Counted from the first letter of the stretch, positions 1 to 6,703 are shown. The stretch is DNA of 9,241 bases from Pseudomonadota bacterium (GCA_003242355.1 QGUH01000085.1:1-9241); one strand, 5' to 3'. Numbers and translations are program-made. Notes: generated by a model from the letters alone, not told the origin.

Positions 1-670
1 CGTCGCACAGGATCGCGTACGCCCGCTCGGCCGCCTCGCGAACGCTCGGCGCCTCGCCGACGAGCTGCCGAACGCTCGTGACGCCGTGCTCGCGGATGCC
101 GCAGGGCACGATGTAGCGAAACACGGAGAGGTCCGGGTCGAGGTTGAGCGCGAATCCGTGCATCGTGATCCAGCGCGAGATGCGCACTCCGATCGCGCCG
201 ATCTTCGCGGGTGTCCGCGCCTGCTCGGCGCCCGGCCAGCGCTCGGGGCTCGCCACGTCGACCCACAAGCCCACGTATTTTTCGAACGGGCCAGCGGAAA
301 TGCCGCTCCGTGCCACCAAACGCCGCATCACCTCGGTGAGATCGCGAACGTAGCGCCGCACGTCGCAGCGATCGGGGGCAAGATCGAGGATCGGATAAGC
401 GACGAGCTGCCCGGGAGCGTGGACCGTGACGTCGCCCCCGCGCCCCGTATGGAACACGTCCACCCCGCGGCGCGCGAGCTCGCTCTCGGGAAACAGCACG
501 TGGTCGGCGCGCGCGCCGCGCCCGTACGTCACGACCGGCGTGTGCTCGAGCAGCAGCACCGTGTCCGGAATCGCGCCCGCCCTGCGAGCGGCGAACAACC
601 GCTCCTGTAGCGCGTGCACGGCGGCATAGGGTTGCCGTCCGAGCCAGTATCCGTCGAGCTCCCGCGTCAT
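1..670 (-). CDS. lipB: LipB, octanoyl-[ACP]:protein N-octanoyltransferase (3' end cut by window)
   Basis: Transfers the octanoyl group from acyl carrier protein to lipoyl-domain lysines, the first step of cytoplasmic lipoate assembly; LipA then inserts the sulfurs. Reading the minus strand from ATG at 670 gives 223 codons with no stop before the left edge. The LipB signatures are in order: RGGDVTVHAPGQLVAYPI (about residues 77-94), PAKIGAIGVR (catalytic Lys about 156), MHGFALN (about 170-176) and PCGIREHGVTS, whose Cys about 190 is the acyl-thioester nucleophile. LipB proteins are usually about 210-240 residues, so only a short C-terminal tail is missing. The start fits the family (MTRELDGYWLGR), but no good Shine-Dalgarno precedes it. 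It lies 181 bp downstream of the HD-GYP regulator on the same strand, with a hairpin between them, so the two are probably transcribed separately. Confidence 0.95.
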   Translation of the reverse strand, partial: MTRELDGYWLGRQPYAAVHALQERLFAARRAGAIPDTVLLLEHTPVVTYGRGARADHVLFPESELARRGVDVFHTGRGGDVTVHAPGQLVAYPILDLAPDRCDVRRYVRDLTEVMRRLVARSGISAGPFEKYVGLWVDVASPERWPGAEQARTPAKIGAIGVRISRWITMHGFALNLDPDLSVFRYIVPCGIREHGVTSVRQLVGEAPSVREAAERAYAILCD

Positions 671-830
671 CGCGGATTGTCTGCCAAAATCGCGGCGCCC
701 CCGCCAGCCGCGCGCCCCGCCCGTTCGGGCAGTCCGATGCGGAACACGAGCTCCGCGACGTGGCACGGGGAGCTTGCTGCCATCGAACGGCGCGGTTCGG
801 CGAGCCCGAGACGCGGAGCGCCGGGAGCCT

Positions 831-851
831 GCTCGCCCGAGTGGGGCGAGA
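831..851 (-). terminator. Possible hairpin terminator after the HD-GYP regulator
   Basis: A perfect 7-bp stem (CTCGCCC at 832-838 with GGGCGAG at 844-850) and a 5-nt loop lies directly after the regulator's stop codon in its direction of transcription. No run of T follows on the minus strand, so it is not a classical intrinsic terminator. It may only protect the mRNA 3' end. Confidence 0.3.
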
Positions 852-2312
852 TCACTCCGGAATCCGGCGGCCCGCGGCGCGGAGCTCTTCGCGGTGCTCG
901 TCGATCTTTTCGACGAACATCTCGGCCACCTCCGGGTCGAACTGCGTGCCCGCGCAGCGCTGGATCTCGCCGACCGTGACCTCGTGCGGCAGCGCGCGCC
1001 GGTAGGCCCGATCGCTCGTCATGGCGTCGTAAGTGTCGGCGACGGCGATGATCCGCGCGATGAGCGGAATCTCCTGGCCGCGCAACCCGAGGGGATAACC
1101 GCGCCCGTCCCAGCGCTCGTGGTGCAGGTGCACCCCGGGCACGACCGGCGAAAGGAACGCGATCGGATCGAGGATCTCCTTGCCGAACACCGGGTGCCGC
1201 TTGAACGACTCGTACTCTTCGGGGCTCAGCTTGCCGGACTTGTTGAGGTTCAGAACACAGCCGATCTTGCCGATGTCGTGCATCAACGCCGAGTGACGCA
1301 CGGTCTCGACCGTCTCCTCGTCGAGGCCGAGCCAGCGTGCCAACACGACCGCATAGGCGGCCACGCGCTCGGAATGGCCCGCGGTGTAGCGGTCCATCGT
1401 GTCGATGGTGCGGGCGAAGCTCTGAATGGTCTGCTGAAAGCTCGCTTGTAGGTTCTCGTACAGGCGCGCGTTCTCGATGGCCGCCGCCGCTCGAGAGGCG
1501 ATGATGCTGAGCAGCTTGCGCTGCCCCTCGTCGAACCGCTTGTTCGCCGTGAGCGAGACCGCCGCGACGAACCCGAGCACGCGCTCGCGGATGCGGAGCG
1601 GCACCGCGCACAGGCTCGACACCTGACGATCCGGCAGCCGGCGAAAGAGCGCGCGAGCGCGGGCGCTCTGCTCGAGCACCGCGACGCCGCTCGCCAACCG
1701 CTGCCCGACCTTCGCTTCGTCGAGCTCGCCCGGATCGTCCTCGGGCCCGAGCAAGCGCTCGTCCTGCCGCAGGCGGCGCTGCGAGAAGCCGCCGTTCGGC
1801 TCCGCGAGCCACACCGACGACAGGTCCGCGCGCATCTCCTGCATGGCGCTGTCGGCGAGCGTCGTGACGACTTCGTCGAGCGACAGGCTCGCCGCGATTG
1901 CCTCGGTCACCTGATACAAGGAGAGCGCCTCGCGCAGTCTCAGGTTCTCGGCGGCGAGCCGTCGCTTCTCGAGCCCGCGCTGGACGACGTGGACGATCTC
2001 CTCGGCCTTGAACGGCTTGAGGATGTAGTCGTACGCGCCCCGCTTCATCGCGTCGATCGCCGTCTCGACCGTGCCGAACCCCGTCATGATCACCGTGGGC
2101 GTGTCGGGGTGGGTCCGCACGACCTCGCGGAGCAGATCGAGCCCGCCCATCTTCGGCATCTTCAGGTCGCTGATGACCATGTCGTAGCGGGCGCGCTCGA
2201 GCTCGCGCACGGCGCTCGCCCCGTCTTCCGCCGTGCGGACGATGTAGCCCTCGATCGTCAGGAAGTCCGCGATGATGTCGCGGACGTGCTTCTCGTCGTC
2301 CACCACCAGCAC
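852..2312 (-). CDS. Response regulator with REC, GAF-like and HD-GYP domains (predicted c-di-GMP phosphodiesterase)
   Basis: 486 residues. The receiver domain (about 1-115) has the acidic pair D5/D6, the phospho-acceptor D49 in ISDLKMPKMGG, T77 in MTGFGT and K99 in LKPF. A helical linker (about 112-135) leads to a GAF-like sensor region (about 135-285, ending in RAAAAIENARLYENLQ). The C-terminal HD-GYP domain (about 290-480) keeps HDIGKIG (H345, D346, K349), HHERWDGRGYP (HHE 397-399, GYP 405-407) and VADTYDAMTSDRAYR. With all these residues present it should hydrolyse c-di-GMP, under control of a sensor kinase that is not in this window. GTG 2312 is the first usual start codon, but it encodes the first valine of the receiver's first strand. 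The frame stays open upstream to the stop of the CPBP gene, so the true N-terminus may be longer. The domain calls are firm; the signal sensed is unknown. Confidence 0.93.
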   Translation of the reverse strand: MLVVDDEKHVRDIIADFLTIEGYIVRTAEDGASAVRELERARYDMVISDLKMPKMGGLDLLREVVRTHPDTPTVIMTGFGTVETAIDAMKRGAYDYILKPFKAEEIVHVVQRGLEKRRLAAENLRLREALSLYQVTEAIAASLSLDEVVTTLADSAMQEMRADLSSVWLAEPNGGFSQRRLRQDERLLGPEDDPGELDEAKVGQRLASGVAVLEQSARARALFRRLPDRQVSSLCAVPLRIRERVLGFVAAVSLTANKRFDEGQRKLLSIIASRAAAAIENARLYENLQASFQQTIQSFARTIDTMDRYTAGHSERVAAYAVVLARWLGLDEETVETVRHSALMHDIGKIGCVLNLNKSGKLSPEEYESFKRHPVFGKEILDPIAFLSPVVPGVHLHHERWDGRGYPLGLRGQEIPLIARIIAVADTYDAMTSDRAYRRALPHEVTVGEIQRCAGTQFDPEVAEMFVEKIDEHREELRAAGRRIPE

Positions 2313-2453
2313 GCGCGGTCGGTCTTCCGGAAACGTCGAGTCGAAGGAAACGGGGGGTTCCGTGGCGGTGGCGATGACACTCAGGATACCAGAATCCGAT
2401 TCACGGTTTGCGGGCGTGTTTCGGCCGTGTGACTCGCCCGACGGCGCTCCGCG

Positions 2454-3074
2454 TCACGCGCGGCTCCGGTGGCCCAAGAGCCCGCCGAGGCCCCGCCGCG
2501 GCAACTCCGGATCGTGATTCTGGAGGTAGTTCAGGTTGAAGCCGTTGATGACGATGTGGGCCAGGATCGGCCCGAGGAGTGAGCCCGTCAGCGCGAACAG
2601 GGCTCCGAAAACCAGCCCGATGACGCTCGCCCACCCCACCCAGGCCCAGCGGCTCGGGCCCGGCATCTGGTGGAGCAGGCCGAAGAGCAGGGCCTGGATC
2701 CAGACCCCGACCCAGGGCTGGAGCAGGCCGCGGAACAGCAGCTCCTCCCCCACGCTGCTCAGGACGGCGACGACGATGATGCCGAGCCCGCTGAGGTCCC
2801 GCGCGAACGGTCGGAGCGCGCGGGCGAGCTCCTGCGCCCAGCCGAGGCGCTCGACCATGCGGCGCGTCCCCACGACCACGATCGCGCCGAGGAGCATGCC
2901 GAGCACGCCGCTATAGGCGTGGGCCACGTTGCCGTCGAGCGCGAGCCACGGCTCGGGGTGCCACCAGACGGCGCGATCGAGAAACAGCTCCGAAATGCCT
3001 ATCGCGAGGCCCGCCATGCCGGCATACGCGATCGCCAGGAGGCCATAACGAAGCATTCCGCTCGAATATGGCAC
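2454..3074 (-). CDS. CPBP-family intramembrane glutamic protease (CAAX/Abi type)
   Basis: 206 residues, strongly hydrophobic, with several membrane segments (about 8-30, 54-70, 95-108, 120-135, 145-178). All three CPBP motifs are present: EExxxR as GEELLFRG (E110, E111, R115), FxxxH as FGLLH (H135) and HxxxN as HIVIN (H173, N177). Members are membrane-embedded glutamic proteases related to Rce1 and to bacteriocin-immunity/Abi proteins; the substrate cannot be read from sequence. The GTG start at 3074 is tentative. ATG at 3056 (MLRYGLLAIAY) is an equally good start and would drop six residues; neither has a clear Shine-Dalgarno. The gene reads toward the HD-GYP regulator (141 bp away, same strand) and is divergent from the sigma factor gene. 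A functional link to either is not evident. Confidence 0.9.
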   Translation of the reverse strand: MPYSSGMLRYGLLAIAYAGMAGLAIGISELFLDRAVWWHPEPWLALDGNVAHAYSGVLGMLLGAIVVVGTRRMVERLGWAQELARALRPFARDLSGLGIIVVAVLSSVGEELLFRGLLQPWVGVWIQALLFGLLHQMPGPSRWAWVGWASVIGLVFGALFALTGSLLGPILAHIVINGFNLNYLQNHDPELPRRGLGGLLGHRSRA

Positions 3075-3153
3075 AGGCGCGCCGGAGTCGCAGCCGGCGG
3101 GGCTCGTGGCGAGGTCTCCCGCTCACCGCGGTTCCGGGATAGATTCCGCCACC

Positions 3154-3861
3154 GTGCACGAGGGAAGTGACGAGTCGGAGACCCTGCGCCGTTTCGAGGA
3201 AACGCTCGACCTCGTCGAGATCGTTGCGCGGCAGGTCGGGCGCGTCATCGGCGGTGCGGTGGAGCTCGACGATCTGCGCAGCTTCGGACGCGAGGGGTTG
3301 CTCGATGCCGCGCGCCGTTACGACCCCAGCCGGGGGGTGCCTTTCCGCGGGTACGCCAATTACCGAGTGCGCGGCGCGATCTTCGACGGGGTGCGCAAGA
3401 TGTCGCGCTTGCCCCGGCGGGTTCACGAGCGCCTCGCCGGCCTTTCGGCCCTCGCGCTCACGGGCGAAGGCGCGCTCGAAGACCTTCACGCGCCGCTGCC
3501 GCCCGGCTCGGGGACGGCGCAGGCCGACGCTGCCCTCGCCGACCACCTCGCGGCGCTCGCGACGGCGGTGGCCGTTGGCCTGGTCGCGTCGTCGGCCCAC
3601 GACGAAGAGGGCGAGCGCATCGCGGTGGCGCCGACGGAGGGCCCCGAAGAAGCCTACGAGCGCGCGGAGCTGCTCGACGTGGTTCGTCGTGCGATTGCCG
3701 AGCTGCCCCGCGAAGAGAGCGAGCTCGTTCGCCGGCATTACCTCGAGGGGCAGCGCTTCGATCACGTGGCCGCCGACCTCGGGCTCAGCAAGTCGTGGGC
3801 GAGCCGCCTACACACGCGCGCCATGGGTCGGCTCGCGAAGCGCCTCCGTGGCCGCGCCTGA
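3154..3861 (+). CDS. FliA-like sigma-70 family sigma factor
   Basis: About 235 residues from GTG 3154. Region 2 is recognisable in LDDLRSFGREGLLDAARRYD and RGVPFRGYANYRVRGAIFDG, close to FliA/WhiG-type sigmas, and is followed by VRKMSRLPRRVHERL. Region 4 is at the C-terminus: AELPREESELVRRHYLEG, then a helix-turn-helix, VAADLGLSKSWASRLHTRAM. Between them, the usual region 3 is replaced by a long Ala/Gly/Pro-rich linker with a hydrophobic stretch (HLAALATAVAVGLVA). An in-frame GTG at 3106 would add 16 residues. It is less likely because those codons include AGG, TCT and ATA, unlike the GC-ending codons of the gene itself. No anti-sigma gene is adjacent. The next gene, 62 bp downstream, is a possible type III secretion rod protein, so this sigma may drive a secretion or envelope regulon; that role is inferred. 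Confidence 0.88.
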   Translation: MHEGSDESETLRRFEETLDLVEIVARQVGRVIGGAVELDDLRSFGREGLLDAARRYDPSRGVPFRGYANYRVRGAIFDGVRKMSRLPRRVHERLAGLSALALTGEGALEDLHAPLPPGSGTAQADAALADHLAALATAVAVGLVASSAHDEEGERIAVAPTEGPEEAYERAELLDVVRRAIAELPREESELVRRHYLEGQRFDHVAADLGLSKSWASRLHTRAMGRLAKRLRGRA

Positions 3862-3905
3862 CGCGACCGGCACAAGCCCTTCGAAACCACGCAACCGACG
3901 CCGTG

Positions 3906-3923
3906 GCCGCCCGATGAGGCGGC
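3906..3923 (+). promoter_or_regulatory. Hairpin covering the ribosome binding site of the next gene
   Basis: GCCGCC (3906-3911) pairs perfectly with GGCGGC (3918-3923) across a 6-nt loop. The 3' arm includes most of the only Shine-Dalgarno-like sequence (GAGG, 3916-3919) and ends at the base before ATG 3924. If it forms in the mRNA it would hide the ribosome binding site and could hold translation down until it is opened. GC-rich DNA makes 6-bp stems common, so function is inferred from position. Confidence 0.4.
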
Positions 3924-4244
3924 ATGTCGTCGACCATCGAACGGGCGCTCGGCGCCCCGTCCGTCCCTTCCGCAAGCACGCCCCTGCGAAGCGGCCCCCT
4001 CCGCGAGGCGGGTGATGGCTCGGGGTTCGCCTCGGTGCTCCGAACGCTCGGGGAGCGCCTCGACTCCGGGGAGGCACTCGTCGACCGGGCGCTTCGCGGC
4101 AATTTCGGCTCGCTCGACGCCGGAGCCCTGATCGCCGTTCAGGCCGGCATCTACCGCTATGCGGAAGCCGTGGATTTGGCCGCGAAGCTGGTGGATCGCA
4201 CCGGGACGGCCGTGCGCACCGTGCTCCAGTCGGGCAGCACCTGA
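3924..4244 (+). CDS. Small protein resembling type III secretion inner-rod (YscI/EscI/HrpB) family
   Basis: 106 residues. The N-terminal half (about 1-35) is low in complexity and rich in Ser, Ala, Pro and Gly. The C-terminal half is predicted to be almost wholly helical: SGFASVLRTLGERLDSGEAL, then GALIAVQAGIYRYAEAVDLA, then AKLVDRTGTAVRTVLQSGST. This order recalls YscI, PrgJ and HrpB, which are about 100-115 residues, with a disordered front and a C-terminal helical hairpin that polymerises inside the needle complex; FliE is a flagellar relative. There is no signal peptide or membrane segment, as expected for a type III substrate. It follows the FliA-like sigma gene by 62 bp on the same strand and probably shares its transcript. 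No other type III gene is in the window. The assignment rests on my reading of pattern and length, so it is tentative. Confidence 0.6.
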   Translation: MSSTIERALGAPSVPSASTPLRSGPLREAGDGSGFASVLRTLGERLDSGEALVDRALRGNFGSLDAGALIAVQAGIYRYAEAVDLAAKLVDRTGTAVRTVLQSGST

Positions 4245-4283
4245 CGCGCGGCCCTTCCCGCCGCCGTGAACGGGCCGAGCCCC

Positions 4284-4513
4284 CTCCCCATGGGCGCACG
4301 TTCCGGAGCTGCCTTTCCCCCGTCGCGCGCGAACAGTGGGAGCCCGAGTCGCGCTCCCCGCGGGCACCCGTTCCGGAGCTGCCTTCCCCCGTCCGTCCCT
4401 ACCGAAGCGAATTCGGAGGGTCCCTCCCCACGCGGGCACACGGTTCGAAGACGCCTCCCCGCGCCATCCCGGCCGAGTCGATTCGGCGGGCGTCCCTCCC
4501 CACGCGGGCACAC
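4284..4513. repeat. Degenerate tandem repeats, about 70-72 bp per unit, three full copies plus a partial one
   Basis: The gene-free stretch 4245-4611 is mostly filled by a repeat. Units begin with CTCCCC at 4284, 4354, 4424 and 4496, giving periods of 70, 70 and 72 bp. Units 1 and 2 share 17 identical bases, CGTTCCGGAGCTGCCTT (4299-4315 and 4369-4385). Units 3 and 4 share 22 identical bases (4420-4441 and 4492-4513). Units 2 and 3 each hold a short inverted repeat: CCGAA/TTCGG at 4402-4416 and GCCGA/TCGGC at 4472-4487. Open frames cross the array on both strands, but they repeat the same peptide pattern in each unit and match no family I know, so I treat it as non-coding. Outside the array, 4245-4283 and 4514-4611 hold nothing I can name, apart from an AT-richer patch (4581-4600) just before mnmA. 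Confidence 0.75.
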
Positions 4514-4611
4514 CCCATTCGACGCCGTTCGGCTTTCTTCGGCACGACGGTCGCCCCGTCGGCCCGGGCGGGCGTCGGCGTTGGCTAAAAATCTAGGCTA
4601 CACATGGCGGC

Positions 4612-5703
4612 ATGCCTGGTCGCGTGCTGGTCGCCATGAGCGGCGGGGTCGACTCGTCGGTGGCCGCGGCGCGCCTCGCGCGGGCGGGGCACGACGTCAT
4701 CGGCGTCACGCTCCACCTTTGGGACTACCCCGACGACGGGAGCGTTCGGGCGCGGTGCTGCGCGCCGGAAGACCTGCACGATGCGCGACGGGTCGCCGAT
4801 CGGCTCGGCATCCCCCACTACGCCTTCGACCGGCGCGAGCTCTTCGCCGACACCATCGTGGAGCCCTTCGTCGAGGATTACCTCGCCGGCAGGACACCGA
4901 GCCCCTGCGTGCGTTGCAACCGCGGGGTCAAGCTCGCCGAGCTGTTCGCGCTGGCCGATCGGCTCGGTGCCGAGCAGGTCGCGACGGGGCACTACGCGCG
5001 GCTGCGCGAGCACGACGGGCGCATCGAGCTCTTGCGCGCACGCGACCCGAGCAAAGACCAAAGCTACTTTCTGCACTGGGTGGGTCAGGAGCAGCTCCGC
5101 AGGCTCTGCTTCCCGCTCGGCGACTCCGAGAAGAGCGCCGTGCGCGACGAGGCGCGCGCCCTCGAGCTGCCCGGTGCGCACAAGGGCGAGAGCCAGGAGC
5201 TTTGCTTCGTGCCGAACGGGCGGTACGACGCGTTCATCGAGCAGCACGCCGCCGATCGACTGCGCCCGGGGCCCATCGTCGATGCTTCGGGGCGCGTGGT
5301 CGGCGCGCACCGCGGCGTCCACGCCTTCACGCTCGGTCAGCGCAAGAACCTCGGCGTGGCGCTCGGCGAGCGCGCCTACGTCGTCGGGATCGACCCGGAG
5401 AGCGCCACGGTGCGGCTCGGCCCGCGCGAGGCGCTCGAAGCGGCCGCGGCAGAGGTCACCGAGCTTGCGCTCGCCGAAGGCGTCACCCTGCCGCTTCGAG
5501 CCGAAGTTCAAGTGCGGTATCGCGCGCGCCCGGTGACGGCCGAGGTGCGCGCCCTCGGCACGGGCGCCATCGTGCTCTTCGACACGAAGGTGATCTCCGT
5601 GGTGCCCGGTCAGTACGCCGTGTTCTACGACGGCGAACGCCTGCTGGGAGGCGGCCGCTCCGCGCGCTCGTTCCCCACCGCGCCCACGGAGCTCCCCGCA
5701 TGA
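4612..5703 (+). CDS. mnmA: MnmA, tRNA-specific 2-thiouridylase
   Basis: 363 residues, the usual family length. MnmA makes 2-thiouridine at wobble position 34 of the tRNAs for Lys, Glu and Gln: it adenylates U34 with ATP and replaces the oxygen with a persulfide sulfur. Visible signatures are the PP-loop SGGVDSS (10-16), the catalytic Cys102 in PSPCVRCNRGVK, ATGHYARL (about 124-131), KDQSYFLHW (148-156) and the second catalytic cysteine C198 in ESQELCFVPNG, followed by the C-terminal beta-barrel domain (HAFTLGQRKNLGVALGERAYVV onward; VVPGQYAVFYDGERLLGGG). ATG 4612 gives the expected start MPGRVLVAMSGGVDSS. An out-of-frame ATG at 4604 lies 8 bp upstream, and no strong Shine-Dalgarno is seen. 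The stop overlaps the next gene's start by ATGA, so the downstream lipoprotein is probably translationally coupled. Confidence 0.96.
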   Translation: MPGRVLVAMSGGVDSSVAAARLARAGHDVIGVTLHLWDYPDDGSVRARCCAPEDLHDARRVADRLGIPHYAFDRRELFADTIVEPFVEDYLAGRTPSPCVRCNRGVKLAELFALADRLGAEQVATGHYARLREHDGRIELLRARDPSKDQSYFLHWVGQEQLRRLCFPLGDSEKSAVRDEARALELPGAHKGESQELCFVPNGRYDAFIEQHAADRLRPGPIVDASGRVVGAHRGVHAFTLGQRKNLGVALGERAYVVGIDPESATVRLGPREALEAAAAEVTELALAEGVTLPLRAEVQVRYRARPVTAEVRALGTGAIVLFDTKVISVVPGQYAVFYDGERLLGGGRSARSFPTAPTELPA

Positions 5704-6512
5704 CGCGTCGGCACGCGCCATGCCTTGCCTTGCGAGCCGCTCCGCGCCGCTTCGACGCCGACGAACGCCGCCGAACGGCTGCACCGTCACTGCCGACTGC
5801 CTGCCTCCAAAGCGACCACACGAGCGAGCTCCGCCGAGCAGCGGCACCGGCAACTCCGAGCAGCGAGAACGGTGCCCATACCAACGAACGCCGCCGAACG
5901 GCTGCACCGTTCCTCGTCGCCCTTTTGGCTCTGTGTGGCTGCAGCGTCGGTGAGGGCGAAGGCTGGGTCGCGAGCGACCGCTTGTACATGCAAGATTGTT
6001 GGAACGGGCCGTTCGATCTCGGCCCCGACTTCTTCGCGGCCAACCCTTTCCGCGAAGAGCACCTCATCATCCGCGTGCAGCGGGGAGACGCCATCGAAGA
6101 GCGCTCCGACGGCCTGACCGTGTTGGTGAACGACGTCTCGGAGCTTCGGCAGCGTCTCGGCGAGCCGGTCCCGATCGGGCTCCCGGTGGGCGTCGCGCCG
6201 CCGGGCACGCCGGTCATGGAAACGGACACGCCGCCCAAGGTAAGCCTCACCCTCTATCTCCACAACAGCTGCCACCTGCAGAACGCGGCCATCCACTCGA
6301 TCTCGGGGCAGATCGTGTTCGACGCCCTGTTCAGCGGCGACCCGTCCGAGTCGCGCGCCGATCTGCGCTTGACCGAGGCGAGCTTCGAGGCCCAGATGGC
6401 CGATCCCCGCCAGCTCGCAGCCGGCGAGCCCGCCGAGGAGGTGACGAGCACGGTGCGCGGCTACTTCCGCTTCTATTACGAGCGCGGCCAGCCCGCGCAG
6501 CCCTTCCCATGA
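5700..6512 (+). CDS. Predicted lipoprotein of unknown function with a repeat-extended N-terminus
   Basis: 270 residues from ATG 5700, the only usual in-frame start between mnmA and the signal-like segment; ATGA overlaps mnmA's stop. A hydrophobic core and lipobox, APFLVALLALCGC with lipidation Cys about 81, sits unusually far in: a normal lipoprotein signal begins within 5-10 residues of the start. The first 70 residues contain three in-frame repeats (DERRRTAAP at 21, SELRRAAAP at 42, NERRRTAAP at 62). The mature part (about 82-270) has the codon use of its neighbours. It contains two cysteines (C98 in QDCWNGPF and one in HNSCHLQNAAIHSISG), a region rich in Pro and Gly (GEPVPIGLPVGVAPPGTP), and ends in a beta-rich stretch (STVRGYFRFYYERGQPAQPFP). 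I do not recognise the family. The start is uncertain; the reading frame from about 5910 on is secure. Confidence 0.75.
   Translation: MTRRHAPCLALRAAPRRFDADERRRTAAPSLPTACLQSDHTSELRRAAAPATPSSENGAHTNERRRTAAPFLVALLALCGCSVGEGEGWVASDRLYMQDCWNGPFDLGPDFFAANPFREEHLIIRVQRGDAIEERSDGLTVLVNDVSELRQRLGEPVPIGLPVGVAPPGTPVMETDTPPKVSLTLYLHNSCHLQNAAIHSISGQIVFDALFSGDPSESRADLRLTEASFEAQMADPRQLAAGEPAEEVTSTVRGYFRFYYERGQPAQPFP
5761..5910. repeat. Three tandem copies of a 60-63 bp repeat inside the lipoprotein N-terminus
   Basis: Core copies lie at 5762-5787, 5825-5850 and 5885-5910. Extended by one base, the first and third are identical over 27 bp (5761-5787 and 5884-5910). The middle one matches in 20 of 26 positions by my hand count. 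The spacings of 63 and 60 bp are both multiples of three, so the frame is kept through the array. The repeat does not resemble the 70-bp family before mnmA. Confidence 0.8.
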
Positions 6513-6703
6513 AGACGCGCATCACCCCCGCCTTCCGCGAAGAGGCGGAACGTTTCCGCCTCGTCTTCACCTGCGAAAACTGCGCGCACTTCGACCCCGA
6601 GTCGGCCGGCTGCGGCAACGGCTACCCCACCGAGCCGCACCACCGCGTCGACCTCGTCACTCGGTCCGAGCTCGAGTTCTGCAAAACCTTCGAGCTTGCG
6701 TAG
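6509..6703 (+). CDS. 64-residue four-cysteine protein of unknown function
   Basis: Starts at ATG 6509 inside an ATGA overlap with the lipoprotein stop, so the two are probably coupled. It begins MKTRITPAFREEAERFRLVF and carries cysteines at 22, 25, 35 and 58: CENCAHFDPESAGCGNGYP and then LEFCKTFELA, a C-x2-C-x9-C-x22-C layout suited to a zinc site or an iron-sulfur cluster. His27 and the pair H44/H45 are further possible ligands. There is no signal peptide or membrane segment, so it is cytoplasmic. It reminds me of small conserved hypothetical proteins in myxobacterial and other delta-lineage genomes, but I cannot name a family. Its place as third gene after mnmA suggests shared transcription; a role in sulfur or tRNA chemistry would be a guess. 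Confidence 0.8.
   Translation: MKTRITPAFREEAERFRLVFTCENCAHFDPESAGCGNGYPTEPHHRVDLVTRSELEFCKTFELA

Noticed and set aside
4249..4277. Terminator after the rod-like gene (CGGCCC/GGGCCG)
   Set aside because: The stem is 6 bp with a 17-nt loop and no T-tract, easily expected by chance at this GC content.
3762..4513. Minus-strand open frames across the 70-bp repeats with repeated peptides such as VPAWGGT
   Set aside because: More than one frame stays open through the array, each gives a repeat-driven peptide, and they overlap the sigma and rod-like genes. This is what a GC-rich repeat produces by itself.
4284..4513. CRISPR array
   Set aside because: The repeated parts are long and diverged, there are no uniform unique spacers, and no cas gene is present.
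4581..4605. Promoter for mnmA in the AT-richer patch TTGGCTAAAAATCTAGG
   Set aside because: Several weak -10-like words are present, but none has a -35 partner at proper spacing.
4266..5699. Long plus-strand open frame running from the repeats across mnmA into the lipoprotein
   Set aside because: It overlaps all of mnmA in another frame, and its translation is Arg/Ala-rich shadow sequence. Only the part after ATG 5700 is supported.
4585..5907. 440-residue minus-strand open frame opposite mnmA
   Set aside because: It mirrors a certain gene, and its codon pattern is the antisense shadow of mnmA.
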